NCBI RefSeq assembly: GCF_026241155.1
Contig: NZ_JAPFGP010000004.1
Coordinates: 124,001 to 188,000, forward strand
Direction: 5' to 3'
DNA length: 64,000 nucleotides
From: Paucibacter sp. PLA-PC-4
GTDB lineage: Bacteria > Pseudomonadota > Gammaproteobacteria > Burkholderiales > Burkholderiaceae_C
Both the position numbers and the translations under genes were made by a program. Below the pieces are notes generated by a model, which was given only the letters and a program-made list of their open reading frames with translations, was not told the DNA's origin and made no database searches. Shown here in pieces: positions 39,078 to 47,655 of this stretch (within the stretch, counting starts at the first letter, position 1; every line of letters starts with the position of its first letter).

Positions 39078-39938
39078 TCACTTGCTGTCTGCGAGCCAAG
39101 CCAGCAGCAGAGAATTCACCGTCTCGGCCCGCTCGTACTGGACCCAATGGCCCGCCCCGGCAATGACCTGCACCTGACAGGATCGCTGTGGCGCGCAGGC
39201 CTCGACCACCGCGCAGCCTGCCTGTGCCGGCACGGCAGTCACATCGTGCTCGCCCCAGACCAGCAGCAATGGCCCGGCGCAATGCGCGAGCCACCCGTTC
39301 AGGCCAGCTGCGCGTGAGATCGCCTTGCTGCGAAAGCGCGTCGCCAGGCAGCTCTGGCGGTGAATGCGAACGGCGAGCGCGTCAGCCGGCTCGTGCAGCA
39401 TATGCATCGTCAGGTTGTGCCGCATGACATCGTCGAGTGCAGCGTCGTCCCTGCGCTCGGCCGCTTCACGCCAGGAACGCAGCTCGCCCCGAGGGCGTCT
39501 AACACCGCCATGCCCGGCTGGCCCTAGCAAGGCCAGTTTCGAAACGGCACCCCGACGCGCCGCGGCTGCTGCCGCCACCAGGCCACCGAACGAAAAACCG
39601 ACCAGCATCACGGGCGCTCGGCCGCCGATCAAGGCATCAAGCGTCATGACTATTGCCTCGACCAGTCCCTCCAGCGAAGTTGCCGAGGGCCGGCTCGACG
39701 CGCCAAAGCCCGGCAGGTCGGGCACCCAGACAGTGTGCCTGGCTGCCAAAGCCGGGATGTTCCGGGCCCAGTGCAACCAACTGCCATGGCCACCATGCAG
39801 CAAGACCAGCGCTGGCCCTGTGCCGAAACATCGCCAAGCAACATGGCCGCCTTCGAACGGCACCTGATGCCGCTGCGCTGAGGCTTCCAGCGTCCCGATC
39901 AAGGCCTCAGTGCCGATGGCGGTGTCATTGGCATTCAT
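39078..39938 (-). CDS. Alpha/beta hydrolase
   Basis: 286 residues. The oxyanion motif LLHGGHGSWLHW, the nucleophile elbow VGFSFGGLV, the acid in WGEHDVTAVP and the His in GAGHWVQYERAE make a complete Ser-Asp-His triad. The layout is like MhpC-type C-C bond hydrolases and lipases; the substrate is unknown. Its start overlaps the synthetase gene's stop (39935-39938), so it belongs firmly to the catabolic operon, perhaps opening a lactone, ester or beta-diketone before or after CoA activation. Confidence 0.9.
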   Translation of the reverse strand: MNANDTAIGTEALIGTLEASAQRHQVPFEGGHVAWRCFGTGPALVLLHGGHGSWLHWARNIPALAARHTVWVPDLPGFGASSRPSATSLEGLVEAIVMTLDALIGGRAPVMLVGFSFGGLVAAAAAARRGAVSKLALLGPAGHGGVRRPRGELRSWREAAERRDDAALDDVMRHNLTMHMLHEPADALAVRIHRQSCLATRFRSKAISRAAGLNGWLAHCAGPLLLVWGEHDVTAVPAQAGCAVVEACAPQRSCQVQVIAGAGHWVQYERAETVNSLLLAWLADSK

Positions 39939-42031
39939 CGTCTTGAGTCGCCCAGCACGACCACGCCATCGGCTGCGCGCACGCCCTGCCCCTGCGGCAG
40001 CACGAAGACCGGGTTGATCTCCGCTTCAACCAGGCGCTCGCCGAGCTGCGCAGCCATGTTCGAAAAGGCCACGATGGTCCCGACCAGGGCATCGATATCG
40101 GCCTTAGGCCGGCCACGGAAGCCGTCCAGCAAAGGCCAGGTCTTGAGCTCCCGCGCCATCTCCAGCGCCTGCTCGCGGCTGAGACCGCCGCTGGGCGGCA
40201 GCAGGCGCATCGTGGTGTCCTTGAACAGCTCGGCCGTGATGCCACCCATACCCAGCAAGATGGCCGTGCCCAGCGGGTCGCGGTACATCCCGAGGATCAG
40301 CTCGGTGCCGCCGCCCACCATCTCCTGGACCACAAAGCGATCAGGACGCACACCGGCCTTGCGTTCGACCTCGTCGGCCATCACGACAACGCGCTGTGCG
40401 ATCTGCTCGGGCAGCAGGTTAACGGCCACGCCACCGACATCGCTCTTGTGCGTGATCGCGCCGGACAGGATCTTCAGCACCGTGCGCCCGCCAAGCTCGC
40501 GCGCGGCCTGCTCGGCTTCGTTCGGTGTATGCACGACCAGTTCACGGGCGCAGGGCACACCGAAGCGGGCGAACAACTGCTTGGCCTGCGCCTCGTCCAG
40601 CGAACCGGCCGCAAAATCATCCACCGCCACCGCTACGGGTGATGCCCCCGGCTCCGCAGGCGGCTTCCAACGGCCGGCCTGCAACATGCCGGCCAGTGCG
40701 GCTGTGCAACTCTCGGCTGCCGCGAAAGCGGGCACGCCGCGCTGCGTCAGCAAGGCTCCCACATCCGGCGCGTGCGGGCTGACATAGGCGATCACTGGCT
40801 TGTCCGACAGGACCAGACAGTCCTGGATCGCGCCAGCCATCAGCTCGGGCATGGCAAGGCTGGAGGAGCCGATGATGATGGTCAGCGCGTCGTAGCTGGG
40901 GCTGGCCAGCAGGGTCTTGATCGCGCCGCGCAGCAGATCGGGCTGCAGGCCCGCCAGCGTGACATCGATTGGGTTGCGGTCCAGCGCTGCATGATCACCG
41001 GTCTGGAGTGCGCGCAGGGCCTCGGCCGTCTGCGGGTCAGGCGCGGGGGTCTCGAAGCCGTTGACGCCCAGGCTATCGGATACCAGTGTGCCGGCGCCGC
41101 CGGTGGAGGTCAGGATCGCGACCCGGTTGCCGCGCAGCACGCGGCCGGTGGACAGCGCGGCTGGGATATCCAACAAATCGGCGAAGGTCTGGGCGCGGAT
41201 CACGCCGGTCTGGCGAAACAGCGCGTCATACATGCTGTCGGCGCCGGCCAGCGCGCCTGTGTGAGACACGGCGGCCTTGGCGCCGGCCTCTGAGCGACCG
41301 ATCTTGAAGGCCACCACCGGCTTGCCGGCCCTTGCGGCTTTCAGTGCGGCAATGCGGAACTTCTCGGGGTTGCGAACCGTCTCGACATACAGAGCGATCA
41401 CCTTGGTGGCCTCATCGTCGGCAAGATGATCGATGAAGTCGGCCAGCTCAAGATCCACTTCATTGCTGGTCGAGATCAGCTTGGACAGGCCGATGCCCCG
41501 GGCAGCGGCGCGCGACAGCAGCGATCCCAGAATGCCGCCGCTTTGCGACACCACGCCAATCGAGCCGACCGGGAAGTGGTCCATCTCGAGCGCGCCCGTG
41601 GCGGACAACACAATGTTGTCGGTGAGATTGACAAGACCGATGGTGTTGGGGCCGAGCAGGCGCATGCTGCCAGCCGCCTCGATCAGTTGCTGCTGGCGAC
41701 GCGCGCCCTCCTCGCCGGTCTCTGTGTAGCCGCTGGCCAGCACGATGGCGGCGGCCGTGCCGCGCGCCGCAAGATCACGCACCGCCAAATGCGCGCGCTC
41801 GGCGCCCAGCAGCACGATGCCCACATCGGGCACCGCTGGCAACGAGGCGATATCGGGATAGCAGGTCAACTCACCGATGCGATTGACCTTGGGGTTGACC
41901 GGGTAGATGTCGCCGGCAAAGCCATGCTTGACCAGATAAGAAACGGGGCGGCCGGCCGTCTTGGCAGCATCGGCGGAGGCGCCAATGATGGCAACACTGC
42001 GGGGTTTCAGGAGCCGGGAAATTGCATCCAT
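39935..42031 (-). CDS. NDP-forming acyl-CoA synthetase (fused subunits)
   Basis: 698 residues from the ATG at 42031, with GGAGTGAGGTC upstream; the longer frame runs into the next gene. The CoA-binding domain begins LLKPRSVAIIGASADAAKT; a succinyl-CoA synthetase-like ligase domain has SQSGGILGSLLSRAA and FKIGRSEAGAKAAVSHTGALAG with the phosphohistidine; the C-terminal ATP-grasp carries ITHKSDVGGVAVNL and EAEINPVFVLP. It ligates a carboxylic acid to CoA with ADP formation. FerA feruloyl-CoA synthetase and acetate-CoA ligases share this layout, so the acid cannot be named. It probably opens the pathway. Confidence 0.92.
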   Translation of the reverse strand: MDAISRLLKPRSVAIIGASADAAKTAGRPVSYLVKHGFAGDIYPVNPKVNRIGELTCYPDIASLPAVPDVGIVLLGAERAHLAVRDLAARGTAAAIVLASGYTETGEEGARRQQQLIEAAGSMRLLGPNTIGLVNLTDNIVLSATGALEMDHFPVGSIGVVSQSGGILGSLLSRAAARGIGLSKLISTSNEVDLELADFIDHLADDEATKVIALYVETVRNPEKFRIAALKAARAGKPVVAFKIGRSEAGAKAAVSHTGALAGADSMYDALFRQTGVIRAQTFADLLDIPAALSTGRVLRGNRVAILTSTGGAGTLVSDSLGVNGFETPAPDPQTAEALRALQTGDHAALDRNPIDVTLAGLQPDLLRGAIKTLLASPSYDALTIIIGSSSLAMPELMAGAIQDCLVLSDKPVIAYVSPHAPDVGALLTQRGVPAFAAAESCTAALAGMLQAGRWKPPAEPGASPVAVAVDDFAAGSLDEAQAKQLFARFGVPCARELVVHTPNEAEQAARELGGRTVLKILSGAITHKSDVGGVAVNLLPEQIAQRVVVMADEVERKAGVRPDRFVVQEMVGGGTELILGMYRDPLGTAILLGMGGITAELFKDTTMRLLPPSGGLSREQALEMARELKTWPLLDGFRGRPKADIDALVGTIVAFSNMAAQLGERLVEAEINPVFVLPQGQGVRAADGVVVLGDSRR

Positions 42032-42035
42032 GACC

Positions 42036-42827
42036 TCACTCCTTCGCGGCAGACTTGGCCAGAAAGGCAAGCACCGACTCGCGGTGCTCGGTGCTCGTGT
42101 AGCAGATGCCCTGGGCCTGGCTGCCTTGGGCAAAGATCTGCTGGGCCGACAGCTCGAAGCTCTGATTCAGGATGGTCTTGCCCAGCGCCAGCGCGGTGGC
42201 CGAGCCCTGGCTCAGCTCGGCAGCCCAAGCCTGGGCATCCGCCACCAGCGTGTCGGCCGAGGTCTTGCGATCAATCAGGCCCAGCGCCAGCGCCTCCTGA
42301 GCGTCAACCTTACGGCCGGTAAAAATCAGCTCCTTGGCCTTGGGCAAGCCGACACGGCGCGGCAGAAAGTACATACCGCCGCCATCGGGAATGATGCCGC
42401 GATGGATATAGGACCAGCTGAAGCTGGCCCACTCGCTGGCCATGATGAAGTCGCAGGCCAGCGCGGTATCGGCACCGAGACCCGAGGCCGCGCCGTTGAC
42501 CGCGGCAATCACAGGCTTGGGCATGGTGTGCAGCAGGGCCTGGGTGTGATGCACCCGCTGCTGACGGTGCCAGCCGTTGAAGCCCACCTCGCCCGCCGGT
42601 GCCTGCATGCGGCGCTCCATGCCTGCGATATCGCCACCGGCACAGAAGCCCTTGCCAGCGCCGGTCAGCACCAGGGCGCGGATGGTCTTGTCGGCCGCAA
42701 CGTGCTCCAGCGCGTCGATGAACTCGCTGCGCATCTCATTGCTCATCGCGTTGCGCTTGTCGGGGCGGTTGAAGGTGATGGTGGCAATGCCAGCTTGCAG
42801 CTGTAGATCGATCAACGATAAGGTCAT
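42036..42827 (-). CDS. Enoyl-CoA hydratase/isomerase family protein
   Basis: 263 residues from the ATG at 42827 (MTLSLIDLQLQAG), with GGAGTTCC upstream; the longer frame has no crotonase content before it. Crotonase motifs: ITFNRPDKRNAMSNEM, GKGFCAGGDIAGM, AVNGAASGLGADTALACDF and YIHRGIIPDGGGMYFLPRRV. It may hydrate or isomerise an enoyl-CoA made by the synthetase, whose start is 4 bases beyond its stop. Confidence 0.92.
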   Translation of the reverse strand: MTLSLIDLQLQAGIATITFNRPDKRNAMSNEMRSEFIDALEHVAADKTIRALVLTGAGKGFCAGGDIAGMERRMQAPAGEVGFNGWHRQQRVHHTQALLHTMPKPVIAAVNGAASGLGADTALACDFIMASEWASFSWSYIHRGIIPDGGGMYFLPRRVGLPKAKELIFTGRKVDAQEALALGLIDRKTSADTLVADAQAWAAELSQGSATALALGKTILNQSFELSAQQIFAQGSQAQGICYTSTEHRESVLAFLAKSAAKE

Positions 42828-42861
42828 GTTGGGAACTCCGGAGATGGATAACTGGATCAAC

Positions 42862-43839
42862 TCAGTCGGACTTGATGTTGTTTTCTTTGACGATCTTGCG
42901 CCAGCGTGCCTCTTCCGCCCGGACATAGGCATCGAGTTCCGCCGGCGGGCCAGCGTTGACGACAAGCCCTTCGTGCTCGACCTTCTTCACAAAGTCGGGG
43001 TTCTGGGTGGCCTTGGCCGCCGCTGCGTTGAGTTTGGCGATCACGTCCGCCGGGGTGCCCGCAGGAACATAGAGGCCATACCAGCTTTCAACCTGATAGC
43101 CGGGCAAGGCTTCGGCAAGCGCCGGAACACCCTTGAATGCAGTCGATGGCTGCGGTGTGGTCACAGCAAGCGCGCGCATTTTTCCGCTGTCGACAAACAG
43201 TGAAACTGCCGCCGCCGTGCCAAAGATCATGTCGACCTGACCTCCCAACAGATCAGTCATCGCCGGACCCGCCCCCCGGTACGGCACATGCACCATCTCG
43301 ACCTTGGCCAGGTTGGTGAACATCTCGCCGGCCATGTGGGCCGATGTGCCGTTGCCCTGTGAAGCGTAGGTCAGCGCACCCGGCTTGCCCTTGGCGGCGG
43401 CAATCACATCCTTGACGCTCTTGAAGGGACTGTCCGCCCTGACCACCAGCACATTAGGCCCTCGGCCCACGAGCACGACCGGCGCGAACGCCTTGCTGGT
43501 GTCGAACGGCAGCTTCGGTGCCAGGCTGGGGTTCACCGCATGCGCGAAGGAAGCGATGATCATCGTGTAACCATCCGGTGCGCTTTTGGCGACGGCATCA
43601 GTGCCGATGATGGTGCCAGCGCCGGGCTTGTTTTCCACAATGACGGGCTGCCCCAGCGCCTGTGACATACCCGCGCCCAGGGTGCGCGCGATCAAATCTG
43701 TGCCGCCGCCCGGCGCGAACGGTACAACCAGGCGGACAGGCTTGTCAGGGAAGGCCGCGAAAGCGGTCGTTGCCGCCAGTGCCGTCGTGCCGATCAAGGC
43801 ACTCATCCGAGCGAGCATGGCGCGGAAGGAAGTCTGCAT
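42862..43839 (-). CDS. Bug-type solute-binding protein, copy 1
   Basis: 325 residues from the ATG at 43839, with AGGAGACAAACC upstream; signal peptide ends near TAFAAFPD. Motifs KPVRLVVPFAPGGGTDLIAR, NKPGAGTIIGTDAVAKSAPDG, YASQGNGTSAHMAGE and HVPYRGAGPAMTDLLGGQVD match TctC/Bug proteins. It is the first gene of the minus-strand catabolic operon, facing the IclR regulator across a palindromic operator. It is paralogous to the Bug protein at 33375-34367 and shares the same AEEARWRKIVKE-type C-terminus. Confidence 0.93.
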   Translation of the reverse strand: MQTSFRAMLARMSALIGTTALAATTAFAAFPDKPVRLVVPFAPGGGTDLIARTLGAGMSQALGQPVIVENKPGAGTIIGTDAVAKSAPDGYTMIIASFAHAVNPSLAPKLPFDTSKAFAPVVLVGRGPNVLVVRADSPFKSVKDVIAAAKGKPGALTYASQGNGTSAHMAGEMFTNLAKVEMVHVPYRGAGPAMTDLLGGQVDMIFGTAAAVSLFVDSGKMRALAVTTPQPSTAFKGVPALAEALPGYQVESWYGLYVPAGTPADVIAKLNAAAAKATQNPDFVKKVEHEGLVVNAGPPAELDAYVRAEEARWRKIVKENNIKSD

Positions 43840-43948
43840 GGTTTGTCTCCTGTGGGAATTGGCTCTGAGCCTTATTGCGCAAGGACGTTTGTCTATTCGC
43901 CATTGACGCCACAAGCTTAGGGCGCTTACTCTCGGAAGACATCCGTCA

Positions 43949-43967
43949 ATTTCCACCAGGTGGAAAT
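43949..43967. promoter_or_regulatory. Palindromic IclR-type operator
   Basis: ATTTCCACCAGGTGGAAAT, a perfect 9-bp inverted repeat around one base. The outer half-sites ATTTCCA and TGGAAAT are those of the E. coli IclR consensus TGGAAAT-N-ATTTCCA, here in everted order. It lies 22 bases before the IclR gene start and 109 bases before the Bug gene, in the divergent intergenic region. It is the obvious binding site for the adjacent regulator (inference). Confidence 0.75.
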
Positions 43968-43989
43968 GAAGTAACCACAGGTGACCGTA

Positions 43990-44781
43990 ATGGACCAGGA
44001 CAAGTTGCCTTCGCTCTCAGCCGAAACCTCGCGCACAGACCGCAATCGCTCACTGGAGCGTGGCATCGAAATACTGCGAGCCTTCAGGCCGGGCGCCGAC
44101 CTGCTGGGCAATGGGGAATTGGCGGAACGCAGCGGTCTGTCCAGAGCCACTGTCAGCCGGCTCGCGCAGACCCTGGTGGATTGCGGCATGCTGGAGCACG
44201 ACCGTCGTCACCGGGCCTATAGGCTGGCCGCGCCGGTGCTGAGCCTGGCTCATGCCATGCGCTCAGGCTCCCCGGTTCTTCAGCTGGTCGGTCCGCTGAT
44301 GCGCAGCGAAGCCGAGAAGCGAAAGATCAATATTGGTCTGGCGGTCGCCGACCGCGAGGATATGGTCTACCTGGAATCTGTGCGCTTCAGCCGACGGGTC
44401 GCCTGGCGCAACGTCGTCGCCGGCCAACGCGTGCCGATGGAGCTGACCTCTCTGGGCAGGGCCTGGCTGGCTGCGGCGAGCCACGAAGAACGTCAACGTC
44501 TGCTGATGCGGTTTCGCGAAAGGCGCCATCCCGGCTGGCGAGAGCTATCAAGAGAGATTGCGGCTGGGATAGACAGCGTGCGAACGCTGGGCTACTGCTG
44601 GGCCGCCTGGCAGCCACAAGTGGTCGCACTGGCCACCCCTATCATCGTGCCCGACCACCCGGTATATGTGCTGAACATGAGCGTCGCCGGAGACACGCCC
44701 CCTCAGCAGGTGGTCGAAAGCCTGCGAGACCCCCTGCTGAACCTGGCGCAGCGAATTCAGGGATCTGTTGCTAGCCTCTGA
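43990..44781 (+). CDS. IclR-family transcriptional regulator
   Basis: 263 residues from the ATG at 43990, with AGGTGA five bases upstream; a GTG at 43981 is possible. The N-terminal winged helix (SLERGIEILRAF, NGELAERSGLSRATVSRLAQTL) is followed by the IclR effector domain (RKINIGLAVADREDMVYLES, ALATPIIVPDHPVYVLNMSV). It is divergent from the nine-gene catabolic series and separated from it by a 19-bp palindrome, so it likely controls that series and itself, with a pathway intermediate as effector. Confidence 0.93.
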   Translation: MDQDKLPSLSAETSRTDRNRSLERGIEILRAFRPGADLLGNGELAERSGLSRATVSRLAQTLVDCGMLEHDRRHRAYRLAAPVLSLAHAMRSGSPVLQLVGPLMRSEAEKRKINIGLAVADREDMVYLESVRFSRRVAWRNVVAGQRVPMELTSLGRAWLAAASHEERQRLLMRFRERRHPGWRELSREIAAGIDSVRTLGYCWAAWQPQVVALATPIIVPDHPVYVLNMSVAGDTPPQQVVESLRDPLLNLAQRIQGSVASL

Positions 44782-45004
44782 GTGAGCCGGGACGTCACCG
44801 GCAACAGGACTTGGAACGTATGTCGGCGAGCAGTCCTTGGCGCTTGGTGCACCACGCAAGGCACTGACCACTCTGACGGAATAGAGATCTCTTACGGCAT
44901 AGCTTGTCGCTGAGCAAGCTCACCGGCTTCCAGTACAGCCAGCCGACTATCCACCGCTGAAAGTGATCGTACCGAGGTTGGCCTGGAACAGGCTTGAAGC
45001 TTCG
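44782..45004. other. Gap with no recognisable gene
   Basis: 223 bases between the IclR stop and the DUF302 remnant. Both strands were read; nothing recognisable and no clear terminator was found. Base composition is less strongly GC-skewed by codon position than in the neighbours. Confidence 0.4.
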
Positions 45005-45293
45005 TCACCGGAGGGGTGGGCGATGTCGGGCCATGGCAGAAATTGCGCCGAGGTCGACGCTTGCAAAGAGATTCTCAGATGAGGTCGGCGCAGGTTCGAT
45101 GGCGCTAGCAACTCGTAATTACCTTGCAGGGAAGCCGCAGGCCGATGTCGGGCACCGGTTGGAACGCTTGGTGCTCCAGTGGCGGATTGCAGGCCCCAAG
45201 GATGTGGTGCGCGGGCGTCTTTGCCCACGGTTTTTCCTTCATCGCAGACTGCACTTTGATGTCGCTTGGCACGCCAATTGTTGTGATGAATCC
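45005..45293 (-). pseudogene. Remnant of a DUF302 protein
   Basis: Minus-strand translation gives GFITTIGVPSDIKVQSAMK, then HHILGACNPPLEHQAF and PDIGLRLPCKVIT. This is the heart of DUF302, whose members read ILGACNPPLAHRAL and IGLLLPCNVIV. The frame then meets TAG (45105-45107); a shift near 45115 continues it as RVASAIEPAPTSSENLFASV, like the DUF302 C-terminus, to a TGA at 45005. The N-terminal ~45 residues are missing and TAG stands just upstream (near 45295). So it is truncated and frameshifted. It follows the arsA-like gene on the same strand. Confidence 0.65.
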
Positions 45294-45317
45294 AGACTAG
45301 GGAGCTTCCGAGGAAGA

Positions 45318-47336
45318 TCAGGAAAGCTGCCCCAGGCTCACGAGCGCAGACAACTCGGCAATACCTATTGGTGGACGGGTCAGCAAGGGAACAATGAAGC
45401 TGCGCTTGGTCAGTCCATCCGCCAATCGTTGCATTTGCTTGCGCTCACCGTCCAGCCGGGCAGCCAGCAAGGGGTCTTGCGTGCCGGCCGCCAGGACGCT
45501 TTTGTTGAGCACCCAAGCATAGGGCTCGATGTTGGCGCGGCGCAGATCGTCCTGCAGCGCTGCTGCCTGCGACACCGGGGTCACCTCGGGCAGGGTAACT
45601 AGGATAATCTTGGTGTACGTGCCGTCCTGCAGCCGCATCAAGGGTGTCACAACACGGGCAGTGCCCTGCCCTTCGAACTCACGCATCATCTGGCGGTGAT
45701 AGGCGCCGGTGGCATCCATCAGCAGCAGCGAATGGCCGGTGGGTGCGGTATCGAGCACGACGAAGGCACTGCGTGCCTCACTGACGATGCGCGAGAAGGC
45801 ATGGAAAACGGCCACCTCCTCTGTGCAGGGCGAGCGCAAGTCTTCCAGCAGCAAGGCCTGCTCCTGCGCATCGAGTTTCTGCGACCTTGCAGCCATGATC
45901 TTGTCGATATAGCGCTGCGTCTCAACCTCGGGGTCAATGCGGTCCACACGCAGGCCCTGAACCTCGCCGCCCAGAGTGCCGGTCAGGTGTGCGGCGGGGT
46001 CGGTGGTGCTCAGATGCACGGTCTTGCCGCGTTGCACCAAGCCCAGCGCCAGCGCAGCCGCCACCGTGGTTTTGCCCACGCCGCCCTTGCCCATCACCAT
46101 GATCAGACCGTGCCCGGCGGCGGCCAGCTCGTCGGCCAAGGCAGCCAAGTTATGTCCGCGCTCGATGGGCTCCAAGGCGACTGGCTTGCATGCGGTCGCC
46201 ACCGCCGTCGATGAGACCAGCAGCGCACGCAGGGCCGGCAAGCCCACTGTGTCGAAGGCTCGCAGCGGCACCGAGTCCTGAGGCAAGGCTTTCAGCGAAG
46301 CTGGCATCTCGTCAAGCGCTTGTTGCCCCAAGGCCTCGATGGCCATCGCCACGGCGTCCGTGCGTTCGTGGGCATGGAACACGCCGTTGATCGCCAAGCG
46401 TTGGTTGTGCAGGCCCAGCTGATGCAGCTCTTCCGACGTGCGTGCCGCTTCACCGATCGCGCCCTTGTCGGGCCGTGTCACCAGCACCACGGTGGTCTGG
46501 GCTGGATCGCTCAGTGCGTCCAGTGCGGCCTTGAAGCGCACCTCTTGCATCTTCAGCCCCGAATGCGGCCCAAGGCAGGAGGCGCCCCGGTCATTGCCCT
46601 CCAGGAAGCCGCTCCAGGCCTTGGGAAGGCTCAGGAGCCGCAGAGTGTGGCCGGTGGGTGCCGTGTCGAAGACGATGTGATCGAAGCGGCTGTCGTGGTC
46701 GGACAGCAGCGAAGCGAACTCGTCGAAGGAGGCAATCTCAGTCGTACATGCGCCAGACAACTGCTCCCGGACGGTGGAGAGCTCGGCGTCGCTCGCGCCA
46801 ACGCCCATCTGCGCCAGCACCCGCTGCCGGTAGGACTCGGCCGCCGTGTCGGGGTCGATGTTCAGTACGGACAGCCCCGGTGCGCCCGGCACAGGGGTCG
46901 CAACATTGCGCAGCTCAACGCCCAACATCTCATCGAGATTGGACGCCGCGTCGGTGCTGACCAGCAGGACCTTCCTGCCAGCGTCGGCCAAGGTCAGGGC
47001 AGCAGCAGTCGAGAGCGATGTTTTGCCAACGCCGCCCTTGCCGGTAAAGAACAGGTGCCGCGTGGCCTGGGTCAGGAATCCCATCGCTTGCGGCGGCGCC
47101 TGCATAGGCCTTAGCCAGCCCTGCACTTCGGCACTAGAGGGTAGTCCACCGCTGTGCATGATCTGGCCGTTGATGATGACCGCCGGCGTCGCCCTGACGC
47201 CATGGTTCCAGATTGCGTCTTGATCTTGAACTTTGACAATCTCGATCTCGGTGCCCTGCTCCTTGGCCACCCGCTCGATCATTGCGATGGTGGCGCGGCA
47301 TTTGCTGCACCCCGAACCCAGGACTTTGACTTCCAT
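45318..47336 (-). CDS. Thioredoxin-ArsA fusion, arsenite pump-type ATPase
   Basis: 672 residues from the ATG at 47336 (MEVKVLGSGCSKC), with GGAAG upstream. Residues 1-75 are a small redox thioredoxin domain (CSKC at 10-13, cis-Pro in ATPAVIINGQI). Two ArsA-type ATPase halves follow, each with a P-loop (GKGGVGKTS, GKGGVGKTT) and DTAPTGH. The As(III)-binding cysteines of E. coli ArsA are matched: ACTTEIASFDEF (Cys113), GASCLGPH (Cys172) and SPCTEEVAVFHAF (Cys422). ArsA energises ArsB export and receives As(III) from ArsD. No arsB, arsD, arsC or arsR is in the window, so its partner is elsewhere or lost. Confidence 0.92.
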   Translation of the reverse strand: MEVKVLGSGCSKCRATIAMIERVAKEQGTEIEIVKVQDQDAIWNHGVRATPAVIINGQIMHSGGLPSSAEVQGWLRPMQAPPQAMGFLTQATRHLFFTGKGGVGKTSLSTAAALTLADAGRKVLLVSTDAASNLDEMLGVELRNVATPVPGAPGLSVLNIDPDTAAESYRQRVLAQMGVGASDAELSTVREQLSGACTTEIASFDEFASLLSDHDSRFDHIVFDTAPTGHTLRLLSLPKAWSGFLEGNDRGASCLGPHSGLKMQEVRFKAALDALSDPAQTTVVLVTRPDKGAIGEAARTSEELHQLGLHNQRLAINGVFHAHERTDAVAMAIEALGQQALDEMPASLKALPQDSVPLRAFDTVGLPALRALLVSSTAVATACKPVALEPIERGHNLAALADELAAAGHGLIMVMGKGGVGKTTVAAALALGLVQRGKTVHLSTTDPAAHLTGTLGGEVQGLRVDRIDPEVETQRYIDKIMAARSQKLDAQEQALLLEDLRSPCTEEVAVFHAFSRIVSEARSAFVVLDTAPTGHSLLLMDATGAYHRQMMREFEGQGTARVVTPLMRLQDGTYTKIILVTLPEVTPVSQAAALQDDLRRANIEPYAWVLNKSVLAAGTQDPLLAARLDGERKQMQRLADGLTKRSFIVPLLTRPPIGIAELSALVSLGQLS

Positions 47337-47394
47337 TTCGCTTCCCTGCTTCTTCAATCAATGATGACGGCGGATTCGCACAGGCTGTAGCCCA

Positions 47395-47655
47395 GAAGCG
47401 TTTGACCAAACCTGCGCCAACCTGTTTTGCCATACCGTGCACCTGCCGCATGGTGAAGCGGGCAAGGTCGCAGTGCGGGCTGAACTGGTTGTGGGCGCCT
47501 TGCTGGACGAAATAGATCTTCTCCAGCCCCTGGGCCGCCAGCAGCTCGGCCAGACGCTGGAGGCAGGATTCCCGTTCGTCGGGAATGCCCGGTAGTACCA
47601 AGTCAAACAGCAATCTGATCTTCTTACTGCCTTGTAGATTGCACCCTTTTCAGCG
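47395..47655 (-). pseudogene. N-terminal remnant of a heavy-metal P-type ATPase
   Basis: The minus strand reads FDLVLPGIPDERESCLQRLA, then LEKIYFVQQGAHNQFSPHCD and RQVHGMAKQVGAGLVKRF. This resembles the N-terminal metal-binding segment of ZntA/CadA-like ATPases of betaproteobacteria (LPxVPDxRDxCVxRL, GLEKVHLV, LCLHYDP, AGA). The frame has no clear start (TGA near 47656) and after KRF loses similarity and runs into the arsA-like gene; the remaining ~650 residues of the pump are absent. It looks like a deletion remnant. The match is from memory of the family, so confidence is moderate. Confidence 0.45.

Noticed and set aside
41426-42322. 298-codon plus-strand frame over the acyl-CoA synthetase and hydratase genes
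   Set aside because: Shadow frame; both minus-strand genes have strong family motifs.
44947-45228. 93-codon minus-strand frame as a real small gene
   Set aside because: The DUF302 words lie in the neighbouring frames, so this frame is a shadow of the remnant.
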